Origin: Draconibacterium orientale
GTDB taxonomy: Bacteria > Bacteroidota > Bacteroidia > Bacteroidales > JAADGE01
Length of the DNA stretch: 32,057 nt
Assembly: GCA_020721645.1 (NCBI GenBank)
Contig: DYMH01000031.1
Location: forward strand, 1 to 32,057
Direction: 5' to 3'
Part shown: positions 13,401 to 19,718 of the stretch, piece by piece
Layout: every line of letters starts with the position of its first letter
Position numbering within the stretch: position 1 is the stretch's first letter
Notes under the pieces: model-generated
What the model was told of the DNA's origin: nothing
Database searches by the model: none
Seen by the model: only the letters and a program-made list of their open reading frames with translations
Program-made: the position numbers and the translations under genes

Positions 13401-15788
13401 TCCTTCGATGTAAATGTATTGTTCGGTTTCAACAGATACGCCGGCTTGGATAACCAAGTTTTTTAAAATATCCAGAGTTCCGGAAATGGTCTTTGTTCCT
13501 GAGCCTGAAAAAGAGACATTAGAGAAATGCGATTGACTGATATCTTGTGTTGTTCCGTCGAATATTACATTATTGGTTCCGGTTAGGTTAGTGGTTGCAA
13601 GGCTCATTTTCCAGTCGCCCGCAACATTTATTTGACCAGATAAGTAAGTAAGAACCGGCGTATAACCAACGGCAGCCATGTCACCATTTATGTCGAGATT
13701 TGATTGTGGATTTTTAGTGTTATCACCGTAGAGTTCAACATTTCCGTAAGTGAAACCGCCGGGAATGTTTTGATTTGAGCCGTTAACAGTTCTGTTGAAA
13801 CGAACTGTACTGTTCACATCAAATGTTTTCCCCGAAAAACCGGCAATTGACGTTTGAAAGGTATTTGTACCGCTTGTGAGCAACCATACATAAGCACCAA
13901 GGTTGAAGTTGCTGCCGCCTGTAATTTTATTTTCATACATATCAATATAAAGCCGGTTTGCATTATCACCTCCTGAATTTGTTGCAGAGAAGTTACCGTT
14001 TACTATGATGTTATCATAAAAACGCTTGTAATGTACCGTTGTGGGTGCTGTATTTGTAATTGTGAGGTTATTAAATGTATATGTTCCTGAACCTCCGTTA
14101 TAAATGTGTTGATCAGCATCAGGGGCATCAAGTGTAACCGAACCGGTTGAAGTTAAAGAACCGTTCCCGCCAAGATCATCGGTATTTACAATAGAACCGG
14201 CGATGGTGTGGCTGTATGCTCCCATTTGAAAATTTACATTACTGTATAAATACAAATTACCGTTAATATCCAAATTATTGCTTGCTGTTTTTGTGTTGTA
14301 ATTCAAATATAAATGCCAGTACGTTACCGATGAATTAATTGTTTGAGCAATATCCGTATCATAACGTGCAAAAGAGTTTGGGTCGAAGGTGATTGTACCA
14401 AATCCGGTAGGGAAATTATTTGCCCCTCTGATGTATAAATATTTGCTGCCTTTGACGAGCAATGTTTTTCCGGCTTGCCCGATGAGTTGAGAACCATTGT
14501 TGATTACAAGGTAATTATAATCGGTGTTATCTTCTAAACCCACGGTAACATTACCGTTTACACGCATAATATCATTTGAGCCTACATGAAGGTATTGAGC
14601 AATAATATTTGCAGTTCCTACGGTGAAATCGCCGTCTCCGCCGTCATCGTAAAATGTTCCGCCGGTTGAAGTGATTGTTCCGCTCAAATTACAGGTTCCG
14701 TCAATACGAAAACCGTTGAGGGTGTGATTATTTCCGCCGTCATTCAGGACTGCGTCGTTATATATGTAGGTCAGCCCTTTGGCAATCATGTTTCCTGAAA
14801 TTGTTTTAGGAAATCCGACACCTCCGTTATCAAAATAAACTTCGTAAAATTCAACATTTGAAGTTCCTGCGGTAGTTCCTATCGTAATTGTTTGTGTTTC
14901 GGTTGCCGAATTGAATAATACCTGTCCGGCTGTTGCTTCGTAGGTACTTCCGTCAGCTGTTGTAAAATTTCCTTGAAAAATATTGTATTGAGATGATTTT
15001 ACCTCCGTATTATTCAGAATATTAAAATCGTTAGTAACTGTGGTTGCAGCTCCAATAATACCAATTCCTGCACCGTTGAATGTTAAATTATGAAATGTTG
15101 CAATTTCTGTAATAGACTGTATTAGTGGAGCATTCATGATAATCGTTCCGTTTCCGGTCATTTGCCCGGTTCCGTTTTCTGTCCAGTTTCCGGCAACGGT
15201 GTGCGTTAAACCTCCATCGGCAAAAGTAGCTCCGTTATCAATAACAACAGCACCTTGAATATCAAATGCCACGCCGGCTGTTACTGTTCCTGTGTTGAAA
15301 GTTACTTTTGCAAATTGCGGCGTATTTGCTCCTCCGGCAGTTATTGGTCCTTTGAAAACAATGTCCGCAGTTTGGCTCGAAGTATTGTAAAAATCAAGTA
15401 TTCCGTTGTTTGTCAGGTTGCCTTGAAATGTTACAATGTGGGTAATGTCAAACGAACCAACGGTAAAATTCCCTCCGGCTGCAACAGATGTAAATCCTGT
15501 AACGATTAGGTTTCGTGATGTTGCATCGTTACCGATTACAAAATTTCCGTTTACTGTTAAACTTAAAATCGTTGCATCTTGATTTAAAGTAACAGTTGCT
15601 CCGGCAACTATTGTTACATCATCTGCTGCACCGGGAACTATACCGCCCGTCCAGGTTGTCGCGGCATTCCAAAGTCCGCCTCCCACTGTTGAGGATATTG
15701 AGGCAGCTTGGGAAGCTGAACTTAATGAAACAAAATAAAACAGAGCAATGATGCTCTGTATAATATAATTCTTGGTAATTTTTTTCAT
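1425..15788 (-). CDS. giant T9SS-secreted repeat protein (surface adhesin-like)
   Basis: The gene encodes about 4787 residues. A signal peptide (MKKITKNYIIQSIIALFYFV..., cleavage after about residue 28) opens the protein. Most of the length is degenerate short repeats of the type GNLTVNG...GNWTNNGTF...GTVTFNGT.QTI, rich in Gly, Asn and Thr and poor in Cys, as expected of a right-handed beta-helix. Modules of the type W.G....W....NW....VP recur near residues 35, 1384, 2532, 3305, 3736 and 4237. Residues ~4350-4700 form a non-repetitive domain (GWNFIGNPYPAHIDW) often found before T9SS tails, and residues ~4705-4787 are a type A sorting domain (Por secretion tail; INILGQ, LPAGTYIVKL). The product should cross the outer membrane by T9SS and be attached to the surface or released. 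I chose the ATG at 15788, not the in-frame ATG at 15842: it gives a clean signal peptide, and a perfect -7 box (15812-15819) lies between the two. The ligand is unknown. Confidence 0.93.
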   Translation of the reverse strand: MKKITKNYIIQSIIALFYFVSLSSASQAASISSTVGGGLWNAATTWTGGIVPGAADDVTIVAGATVTLNQDATILSLTVNGNFVIGNDATSRNLIVTGFTSVAAGGNFTVGSFDITHIVTFQGNLTNNGILDFYNTSSQTADIVFKGPITAGGANTPQFAKVTFNTGTVTAGVAFDIQGAVVIDNGATFADGGLTHTVAGNWTENGTGQMTGNGTIIMNAPLIQSITEIATFHNLTFNGAGIGIIGAATTVTNDFNILNNTEVKSSQYNIFQGNFTTADGSTYEATAGQVLFNSATETQTITIGTTAGTSNVEFYEVYFDNGGVGFPKTISGNMIAKGLTYIYNDAVLNDGGNNHTLNGFRIDGTCNLSGTITSTGGTFYDDGGDGDFTVGTANIIAQYLHVGSNDIMRVNGNVTVGLEDNTDYNYLVINNGSQLIGQAGKTLLVKGSKYLYIRGANNFPTGFGTITFDPNSFARYDTDIAQTINSSVTYWHLYLNYNTKTASNNLDINGNLYLYSNVNFQMGAYSHTIAGSIVNTDDLGGNGSLTSTGSVTLDAPDADQHIYNGGSGTYTFNNLTITNTAPTTVHYKRFYDNIIVNGNFSATNSGGDNANRLYIDMYENKITGGSNFNLGAYVWLLTSGTNTFQTSIAGFSGKTFDVNSTVRFNRTVNGSNQNIPGGFTYGNVELYGDNTKNPQSNLDINGDMAAVGYTPVLTYLSGQINVAGDWKMSLATTNLTGTNNVIFDGTTQDISQSHFSNVSFSGSGTKTISGTLDILKNLVIQAGVSVETEQYIYIEGNWTEQTTGQFHQTGGITTFDGTTANQTVAANANSYFYNLYIDKPGANKLVTINTNIDINGTFNFVEDHAAFDMNGRDFRVARDFYFREGCTFIHHNGKAYFDGIDAAQLIRNYHTNTIVFADVEFSGTAVKRLYDNSFRFQGNVTINNTTLDGQYWDHFVEGNWINTGIFRHNNTIYFDGTSPQSISQSSFHSIRLQKPNTKTLTGDINLTGDLWIEDATLDVGALSYSITLDDYWHNESTGSFMAHEGTVTVTGEYNRIFTGKTNTQHGTGQITTLGGTKDFYNLTINATNSDYWMFIHGNLTVKNNFEIVKGRFYQSYDAGTYGINDIEVGGNFIHHGSLYNNNYGEKITLNPTSGNHTFDPGTSNTYSILNFEGAAGTSYTFESSLSLYNNRAITITNGDLYLNSNKITTNDAGGDITMNGGSLSVNEDASVSMGSGATFTNAGGIFSLTGISDKPASLIATTGTFIFAQTTGIIHAQNYRIAGTSGNGINITGGTIDATNTFQNGSFSSGNGTAYLTTTGINLGGDRLIQNVTFNTGPSSNVQRTSGNGAMNFENATGTLAGEDYDSDNASPGTLINWSYPGAVYWDGNTDGDGDNTHWNDPFNWASNSVPTATSIVILDHSAVAGSYTVDLNTVADGLAKSIIINSGTNQIALVLNGFKLTVAENITIGANSVLTQTNAGDIITLGGSWSNEGTFNEGSSSVVFNPATGTHTITTKGAADPFFNLTINGTGGTNVISSPLDIDGNIELQGGTLNAGTNTITIAGNWTRTGGAIFNYGTSTVNFNNAGNQNINGGEFYNFTTSNSGTKTATANIDINNNLIIEAGTIFDGGTNIIYVGRDWTNNVGNAGFTQTGSGSVIFDGEANTQNICSASTQETTFNNVTITGTQTKYTRKNIIINGNLVINSAALYIVDGTTINGAGGTNTLNMSTGRIYVNGANNFPQNFETINLSGGTVDYYANINQTIYPTTYYQLMVRRINTLNATTKTVAGDITVNESLYIYDNETTLNVADHTINLWGNLSLETGGPQIIWGTNGTLNHFGEYFTVDADITGFNNVIKKNRGYFRVVSQNLNISGDVSILEDAYLQQETVNITSTGVGKTFTLAATAYVNDYNPATVGNAFPVEFTTYNLHKDSRVYIRGTVGDQIIYTKPNYGNLYIYTDAEINISLDGNLDVEGSFQMVYNDPTLIDNGHNINIAGATVDIRKYTPSGSTTMTFDGADQRIYDAGQGATVFDMKNAIFAGTGTKSIYYGGEDYINVTGNLTVNAGVTLYCPYRMDFSGSTWTNNGIFNNTGYVINFTGTAAQSIDPGAQNDFYAVAFSNAGIKSFINHGINVNNGTFTVGNGTNVNMNNLTHNIASERITNNGGTWATDNASFIWDRNGTQYIPAMAAKDFTFRRYDQWDRVRQLIGDINIENLNIEQGTQLRCSQDAETSTPTYNVTMYGNFTNNGYLYAWGNIFAFESNTTNAKTIKQGLGSFDNVTFNQSMGSQETRTYTLTEETRFYEDLIIGSGATLDLNGQILRLGNDDPNDPVEPQAEQHLVQTGGTLDVDAGASLIFSCRDLGNPQLNVVGTLKMLGTTGNNATITSTDWHTNTHRIDININSGGKIHAQYYLMKYLTDDGFYVDAGATIDPTNDFSNGTWSDLSGIAGSRYLYCNANVSALGTVDNLTFNYNGTPTAGTHFNVKRDALSTGVLTFGGTCSGLLAGKTYEADPLGENNSGTSLIAWPVPTEAYWVGTVSTDWFTANNWSPANVPTNLTNAIIPLRSNNPVITGQNAVCKDLTITDGFLTMRAGWDLTVSGDVYVGTGTNVGILAVEDAGCSMSVLGNWTRGQNGLFVHGNGTVIFNAAGGSISIDPRDSEFGNITFNGGATFMLNRAEIFVDKDFTISVGTVQPIVNNYLLHIKGNYNSIAGSSFDNTTQGTVLFDGTNNQTITNANLWNVTVNGSDNKTTAGTCSINGNLIVKNGTLVGGNVIDLNNYVTIEATGGFNDGGFTHTFSGPRWIGTGAFSGSGIIEFDREGYQYIAASKFNTLLLKNNGGVILEGNTDITGDISIIAPCIYLNLQTYQITNTLGTGTLSIVADKYLYVRGANNFPAGFTTFNLDENSYTMYDGTMPQTIAAVPVVYGRVYLDNSAKTAAGHLDINGILYFYDDASLDVTTNNYRINIEGSWYNQSGATFNPRQGEVIFDGSDAYSYLYIYEASKNTNPFYKLTVNKDAGELRAHWTDITVQNNLRVINGIMYQDQIMYVGGDMSALSGTFATTGTYYLNKPTGVSNLLLNNSILNNLTINSGATYYLQDTLQMNGNFNLIAGIFDGNGRVVRMGDYGEVHEISGTYKIGAGGILKLPDYGTLKVNSGGEIDVVGEAANVATVTNYAGRYYFNIENGGTIKARNYLFEYMAEAGIYIKDGGIIDPAYNFSYGTFTNSTNGGTCLRIENNQDFSQAGGNPITEVSFPFNPAGGASNVTKTIAVGGTLDFANYSGSFAGEDFDNDDRSLINWISPPYVMWTGNTDNDWYKISNWEVNSGPNRIPLISDNVVIGQRTNQPIIDHDGAVSKTIDIQQNAILTLNTAATVTTTLEIAGDVIFDGNIVMNSTNDKMSVGGNWGNSGMFTAGQGTVIFNSPLGIKSINNLNDYFYNLEINTASVIQLAHDLTVNNEFRILNGNFDLAATNRILTVKGNFSNNDIFTSQTGKLVLAGTNVSQVFNPGTSSFYNIDISANSATTVQLTTNNLRLLHNLNVNSGTFDLNHREFNMGDGSSTDVLTIAGGILNINGNAYLKTGNNASVEVNRAGTLIILGTDIDNPAYIQSETGTYALNVNFGGTIHAQNYNILNTNINGFHILPGATIDATNNFSNGIWRNGTSSGQYLWLENDFADFTATGVYFHGGASVNVKRLSGTGIITFEDALGSVAGENYENDIPDGGALTGLVQWTNTHNKYVWVGSVSSDWNNQLNWNTLAPHLVPTANDIALIPNIDETDHWNPILNSGADGVCFDLTIENSGFLTIGSNKNLDADNSIVVGLGGKLTVESGSGSNINVADIYIMEGTFVHGGSSTVIFDAPAGKILAISSSSNFWNLTINSIGNAEYSTGTSLHVDGTFNINHGVFTVSDPTDKIYVGQNWINNATFNHGDGNVILNGTNQSITNTGTGNFYNILLEGTNTKTLASNVTVENDISVNSGATFAGGSHSLTLFGDWSNKGIFSPGTSTVNFLGNSTQLIFNYNDEKFYNFTLNNTSSAYPQVILYSDLTLSANSMWTMMDGIFETSPTEMLIVEDNVTLVGGNTNASYVSGPITKIGNDDFVFPLGQGSIFARLAMNIDNASGSATFVAQYHNSPYSDISNFLAPLNHVSGSEYWTLDRTAGTQTPFVTFYWEDGALSGIDKISSLTTALYVTNQWEDRGQASTTGTIAQGTITSSLAFTTFGACGFGSMDTDNPLNSYNSWTGNISTQWNNPNNWTRGVPTISLNSLISGTPANQPIIDNDAVAAQLILSDGAQLTINPLKSLTVSGRFYINGSLLLQSDATGNSSLINNSTISYGATSAVTTQLYLSGLKYHHVASPTAATHADRFKSDPYLPYYNPNFYSYNEPGSTWDQLGADWIEYSGNMTPMTGYTYYVDRDLTVLIERTNSGDFNTGDKSKNLTYTGVSESEMLKKGWNFIGNPYPAHIDWDNAAWTKTNIYNSVYFWNGLNYSYFVAADGAQNTQAGVNEATGIIPPMQGYFVKVKEGIPTTDNQTGTLITPASARTTSTHAFYKATQLKNKQMLDLIRLNVTRNGITDETAIRFNTNATTGFDDNYDAFKLFPGDWYETPQIYSFTDNGTRAAINSLPSYFDDLIIPLGFKATITGEYSLSVSDLTLDENTEVWFEDILESKIYELSGLNYTFNSEVGQFDNRFRIIFALAPSTVPNIANENPNVDIFSNGNDIYLKSGTPNAIIGSVHLINILGQTAFQTSNSTEGFARINVKSLPAGTYIVKLTGKYGVFTKKIFLVGQ
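4497..4933 (-). repeat. internal protein supermodule, copy D
   Basis: This part of the giant gene encodes GGTIHAQNYNI, then GATIDATNNFSNGIW, then AGENYENDIP, and ends with the YVWVGSVSSDWN...NW...VPT module. The whole block is about 145 residues. Boundaries are approximate. Confidence 0.75.
5796..6236 (-). repeat. internal protein supermodule, copy C
   Basis: The order is the same as in the other copies: GGTIKARNYLFEYM, GGIIDPAYNFSYGTF, AGEDFDNDDRSLINW, then MWTGNTDNDWYKISNW...IP. The copy is about 147 residues long. Sequence identity to the other copies is modest, which suggests old duplications. Confidence 0.75.
8131..8585 (-). repeat. internal protein supermodule, copy B
   Basis: The block reads GGKIHAQYYLMKYL, GATIDPTNDFSNGTW, LAGKTYEADPLGENN, then YWVGTVSTDWFTANNW...VPT. 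It is about 152 residues long and slightly expanded in the middle compared with copies A, C and D. Confidence 0.75.
11551..11985 (-). repeat. internal protein supermodule, copy A
   Basis: The block reads GIIHAQNYRIAGT, GGTIDATNTFQNGSF, LAGEDYDSDNASPGTLINW, then YWDGNTDGDGDNTHW...NW...VPT. It is about 145 residues long and is the most N-terminal full copy. Confidence 0.75.
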
Positions 15789-15811
15789 AGGGATACATTT
15801 TAAAATCAAGA

Positions 15812-15819
15812 CAAAGATA
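15812..15819 (-). promoter_or_regulatory. -7 promoter box for the giant gene
   Basis: On the minus strand this reads TATCTTTG, a perfect match to the Bacteroidota -7 consensus TAnnTTTG, and lies 23 bp before the ATG at 15788. The -33 element is weak: ATTG at 15836-15839, with a short spacer of about 16 bp. Transcription would start near 15806, which excludes the longer in-frame start at 15842. Confidence 0.5.
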
Positions 15820-15842
15820 TTAAATAAAAAGTTGTCAATCAT

Positions 15843-16721
15843 CTCGTTTTTGATGTTATTAAATCAAAAAAAACATAAGGTAGTAAAATTTATTTTTAGA
15901 ATGGACGAAATTTCGTAGAAATATTGAAAGAGCTTGACAAAAATTAATTCTATTTTTTTTGACCAATGAGCAAAAATTGTTGATGAACCTAAAAAAAATA
16001 TTCGACAAATTTAATTTTTTACTTTAAAACGATTTTATTTTTTAAAAAAAGTGATAATTTTTTTCTTAGCATCAAAAAAAAGAAATTAAATTGATATATT
16101 TTAGCCTTATTTTTTCACAATTAAGTGATTTTTTTTTAATATAATTCAAAATTTGCAATGTAATATTATTTGTAAAACGGTTGAATTGGGAAAATCGTTA
16201 TAGATTAAATTATTGATATGTATATTATTACATTTGTAATATAGTAAAAGTGTTTTTTAAGCTGTAAAATCGAGTTCCGGATTATTAATACTTCTCCGAG
16301 AAAAATAATTTTTGTGCATCTTATTTTTTTTTTAACTTTACTGTCTGAATGAAAATTCAAGATAATATTTCAAAAGATTTTATTTGAAATAAAAAAAATA
16401 TTTACCACAAAACAAAAAAAGAGTGTTTGAGGGTTTATTTTAAGGCAAAATTTGAACGTTAAATTCAATTACCCTACGGAAAATTTCTGTTGAATATTTT
16501 TGCTAACGTGATAAAATTTGAGATTTGCAAATAATTAAAAATCAGCAACTAAATTTTACGTTAGTTGGAATAAAAAAGAAGAAATCGAAGTGAAAATTGT
16601 AGCCGATTTAACTTTATAAATTTATCTTATAATCAATTTAAACAACAATATCCGACAGTATAGAGATTTTTTTTTAAGAAAAAAATGTATATTAAGATTA
16701 AAAAATATTTTTTAGTGCAAG
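15843..16721. other. AT-rich divergent intergenic region
   Basis: These 879 bp lie between the divergent giant gene and the cytochrome bd operon. They are very AT-rich with long A and T runs, and no credible gene was found on either strand. TAnnTTTG-like boxes occur on the plus strand at 16229-16236 (TACATTTG) and 16495-16502 (TATTTTTG), but neither has a convincing TTTG element 19-21 bp upstream. The promoter of the cyd operon is therefore not settled. Confidence 0.6.
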
Positions 16722-16925
16722 ATGATATTCAAAAAGATATATCAGTTTTATTATCAAGGATTTAAAAACATGACCGTAGGGAAAAAACTCTGGGCAGTAA
16801 TTATTATTAAATTAATAATTATGTTTTTAGTACTTAAAATATTCTTTTTTCCTAATTTTTTAAAAACCAATTTTAAGACAGAAAAAGAGAGAAGTAATTA
16901 CGTTATTGATCAATTAACTAAATAA
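16722..16925 (+). CDS. DUF4492 small membrane protein linked to cytochrome bd
   Basis: This 67-residue protein has one predicted transmembrane helix at about residues 26-45 (AVIIIKLIIMFLVLKIFFFP), preceded by the family motif FYYQGFKNMTVGKKLW. It matches DUF4492, which is typically encoded directly upstream of cydA in Bacteroidota and some Campylobacterota. Its stop codon is 8 bp before the cydA ATG, so the two are almost certainly co-transcribed and perhaps translationally coupled. The function is unproven. By size, membrane topology and position it could be an accessory subunit of the oxidase, like the small CydX of proteobacteria, although the sequences are unrelated by eye. No other CydX-like ORF is visible in the operon. 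Confidence 0.88.
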   Translation: MIFKKIYQFYYQGFKNMTVGKKLWAVIIIKLIIMFLVLKIFFFPNFLKTNFKTEKERSNYVIDQLTK

Positions 16926-16933
16926 ATTAAATT

Positions 16934-18496
16934 ATGGAACACATTGATTTTTCGCTCGTGGATTGGTCTCGAGCCCAGTTTGCCCTCACTGCAATGTATC
17001 ATTGGCTTTTTGTGCCACTGACTTTGGGCCTTTCATTTATTGTGGCGTTCATGGAAACGAAGTATGTGCGCACAGGCAATCCGGAGTGGAAACGCATTAC
17101 TAAATTCTGGATGACATTGTTCGGAATCAATTTTGCTATTGGTGTGGCAACAGGCATTATCCTCGAATTTGAATTTGGAACCAATTGGTCAAATTATTCA
17201 TGGTTTGTGGGTGATATTTTTGGTGCACCCTTAGCTATAGAAGGAATTATGGCTTTCTTTATGGAAAGTACTTTTATTGCCATTATGTTTTTTGGTTGGA
17301 ACAAAGTAGGTAAAAAATTCCATTTAGCATCAACATGGCTTGTGGCAATCGGTTCCAATCTTTCGGCACTCTGGATATTGGTGGCCAATGCGTGGATGCA
17401 AAATCCGGTAGGCATGAAATTCAATCCCGATACTGCACGCAACGAAATGGTCAATTTCTGGGAAGTCCTTTTTTCGCCCGTAGCCATCGATAAATTCACA
17501 CACACCATTTTGTCGGGTTACGTTTTGGCTTCCATTTTCGTAATTGGAATAAGTGCTTGGTTTTTATTGAAAAACAGAGAACACGTGTTTGCAAAAAAGA
17601 GCATTCGTCTTGCAACGATATTCGGACTAATTTCTGCTGTTCTCATTGCCATAACAGGCGATAATTCGGCAAAAATGGTAGCAAAACACCAACCCATGAA
17701 ATTTGCCGCCATCGAAAATCTCTATCACGGAGAGGCAAACGCTCCGCTTACAGCAATCGGCATGTTGCAACAAAGCAACGAGCCTGCCAAACACGATTTT
17801 GTGTTCAAAATTCAAATACCCGGAATGCTGTCCTTTTTAGCATTCAACAATACCGATGCTTTTGTACCCGGCATCTACGATTTGCTTAACGGAAACCCCG
17901 AACACAATATCCTTTCGTACAAAGAACGCTGCGAAAAAGGCAAAATCGCCATTACATCGCTCGGAGAATATAAAACCGCCAAAAAATCGGGTAACGACAG
18001 CCTTGCCAAAGCAGCCCTCATACGATTTGAAGAAAATTATCCGCATTTTGGCTACGGATATTATGCCGACAGAGACCTGACCGAACTCGTGCCCAATGTT
18101 CCCGTAAATTTTTATTCATTCCGCATTATGGTTGGCTTGGGATTTTATTTTATTTTATTCTTTGCAATCATTTTATTTTTTGCGTTGAAAGATAAACTGC
18201 AAAACAAACGCTTCTTACTCTATACTGCCCTCTGGACAATACCTTTGGCATATATTGCTGCCGAATTGGGTTGGGTTGTTGCCGAAGTTGGTCGCCAACC
18301 ATGGCTGATACAAGATATTTTGCCCACAATTGCTTCGGTTTCGCAAGTTACACCCGCTTCGGTGCAAATAACATTTTGGCTCTTTTTTGTAATTTTTACA
18401 GGTTTGCTTATTGCAGAAATAAAAATTATGCTCACCCAAATTAGAAAAGGACCTGAAAATGCAGCAGAAGTTACTCAAAATTCACAAATTAATTAA
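16934..18496 (+). CDS. cydA: cytochrome bd quinol oxidase subunit I
   Basis: CydA carries the three hemes of cytochrome bd and the quinol site, and reduces O2 to water at the inner membrane using quinol. At 520 residues it is the length of E. coli CydA (522). Heme ligands are visible by position: His23 (AMYHWLF) and His190 (FTHTILSGY), matching the E. coli b595 and b558 histidines, and Met399 in FYSFRIMVGLG for heme b558. The quinol-loop motif KHQPMKFAAIE and the family signature GWVVAEVGRQPW are intact. The quinol loop is of the short type. The gene lies between DUF4492 (8 bp gap) and cydB (17 bp gap) in a clear operon. The enzyme has high O2 affinity and, in species studied, tolerates sulfide, which fits the sulfur-linked operon downstream. 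Confidence 0.97.
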   Translation: MEHIDFSLVDWSRAQFALTAMYHWLFVPLTLGLSFIVAFMETKYVRTGNPEWKRITKFWMTLFGINFAIGVATGIILEFEFGTNWSNYSWFVGDIFGAPLAIEGIMAFFMESTFIAIMFFGWNKVGKKFHLASTWLVAIGSNLSALWILVANAWMQNPVGMKFNPDTARNEMVNFWEVLFSPVAIDKFTHTILSGYVLASIFVIGISAWFLLKNREHVFAKKSIRLATIFGLISAVLIAITGDNSAKMVAKHQPMKFAAIENLYHGEANAPLTAIGMLQQSNEPAKHDFVFKIQIPGMLSFLAFNNTDAFVPGIYDLLNGNPEHNILSYKERCEKGKIAITSLGEYKTAKKSGNDSLAKAALIRFEENYPHFGYGYYADRDLTELVPNVPVNFYSFRIMVGLGFYFILFFAIILFFALKDKLQNKRFLLYTALWTIPLAYIAAELGWVVAEVGRQPWLIQDILPTIASVSQVTPASVQITFWLFFVIFTGLLIAEIKIMLTQIRKGPENAAEVTQNSQIN

Positions 18497-18513
18497 CCTA
18501 AAAATTAAACATC

Positions 18514-19686
18514 ATGTTTGAAACTTTTTCATATCTCTTCTTGCAACAATATTGGTGGATTATCGTATCACTTTTGGGTGCAATTCTTGTGTTTCTGATG
18601 TTCGTACAAGGCGGACAAACATTGATATACACACTCGGAAAAACCGAAGACGAACGTACTGTTTTAGTCAATCTTTTAGGCAGAAAATGGGAATTTACAT
18701 TCACAACTTTGGTAACATTCGGAGGTGCATTTTTCGCATCATTTCCTTTATTCTATTCCACAAGCTTCGGCGGAGCTTATTGGGTTTGGATGTTAATATT
18801 GATAGCTTTTGTCGTACAAGCTGTTGCCTACGAATATCGTAGCAAACCAAATAATTTTTTAGGACAAAGAACCTTCGAAATTATGCTTTTTGTAAACGGA
18901 TTGTTAGGAACAGTACTGATTGGAACAGCAGTTGCAACTTTTTTCACAGGCTCTGCATTTTCGGTCGATAAAATGAATCTCACATTACTCACCGGCGATA
19001 AAATGCCAATAATTTCCGAATGGAAAGGACTTGCATACGGGCTGGAAGCCGCTTTGAATCCACTGAATTTATCTTTGGGACTCACGGTATTCTTCTTATC
19101 TCGCGTGTTAGCCATCTTATATTTTATGAATCGTGTTCGCAACATCGAAATCATTGAACGAGCAAAAAAACAACTGATTTACAATGCTATTCCGTTTGTT
19201 GTTTTCTTCTTAACCTTCGCAATTTGGTTGATGCTTTCATCAGGTTTCGCCGTAAATCCCGAAACGAAAGAAATCTTTGTCGAACCCTTCAAATATTTTC
19301 ATAATTTGATACAAATGCCCGTTGTTGCCGTATTATTTGTCATCGGCGTGCTTATGGTACTAATTGGTATTATTCGTCCAATAACTTGCTTTGAAAAATG
19401 CAACACCAAAGGCATATGGCTTAGTGGTATCGGAACAGTGCTGACTGTCTTTTCGCTTTTCCTTTTTGCAGGTTTTAATAATACTGCCTATTATCCTTCA
19501 ACTTTCGATTTACAAAGCTCATTGACAATAGAAAACAGCTCATCAAGCCAATATACTTTAACAGCAATGAGTTATGTTTCACTTCTTGTACCTTTTGTTA
19601 TTGCTTATATTTGGTTTGCATGGAGGGCAATGGACAGCAAAAAAATCGACATCGAAGAAATGAAATCTGAATCTCACATTTATTAG
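18514..19686 (+). CDS. cydB: cytochrome bd quinol oxidase subunit II
   Basis: CydB is the heme-free partner of CydA and forms the second half of the oxidase in the inner membrane. The 390-residue product has about eight to nine hydrophobic helices and is close in length to E. coli CydB (379). It begins with an aromatic-rich N-terminus (FSYLFLQQYWWIIVSLLGAI) and has the early segment QGGQTLIYTLGKTEDERT, where most CydB proteins carry the comparable Gly-Gln-rich first loop. It follows cydA by 17 bp. A strong terminator lies 32 bp after its stop, so it is the last gene of the operon. No cydC or cydD gene is in the window. Confidence 0.96.
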   Translation: MFETFSYLFLQQYWWIIVSLLGAILVFLMFVQGGQTLIYTLGKTEDERTVLVNLLGRKWEFTFTTLVTFGGAFFASFPLFYSTSFGGAYWVWMLILIAFVVQAVAYEYRSKPNNFLGQRTFEIMLFVNGLLGTVLIGTAVATFFTGSAFSVDKMNLTLLTGDKMPIISEWKGLAYGLEAALNPLNLSLGLTVFFLSRVLAILYFMNRVRNIEIIERAKKQLIYNAIPFVVFFLTFAIWLMLSSGFAVNPETKEIFVEPFKYFHNLIQMPVVAVLFVIGVLMVLIGIIRPITCFEKCNTKGIWLSGIGTVLTVFSLFLFAGFNNTAYYPSTFDLQSSLTIENSSSSQYTLTAMSYVSLLVPFVIAYIWFAWRAMDSKKIDIEEMKSESHIY

Positions 19687-19718
19687 GATTGATACAATTT
19701 TCATCATAAGTGCTTTTG

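Noticed and set aside
1425-15788. CRISPR array or nucleotide tandem repeats in the giant gene
   Set aside because: The repetition is at protein level and diverged. There are no identical DNA repeats with regular spacers.
16229-16502. Promoter for the cyd operon
   Set aside because: Two TAnnTTTG-like boxes are present but neither has a suitable -33 element, and the region is so AT-rich that chance matches are expected.
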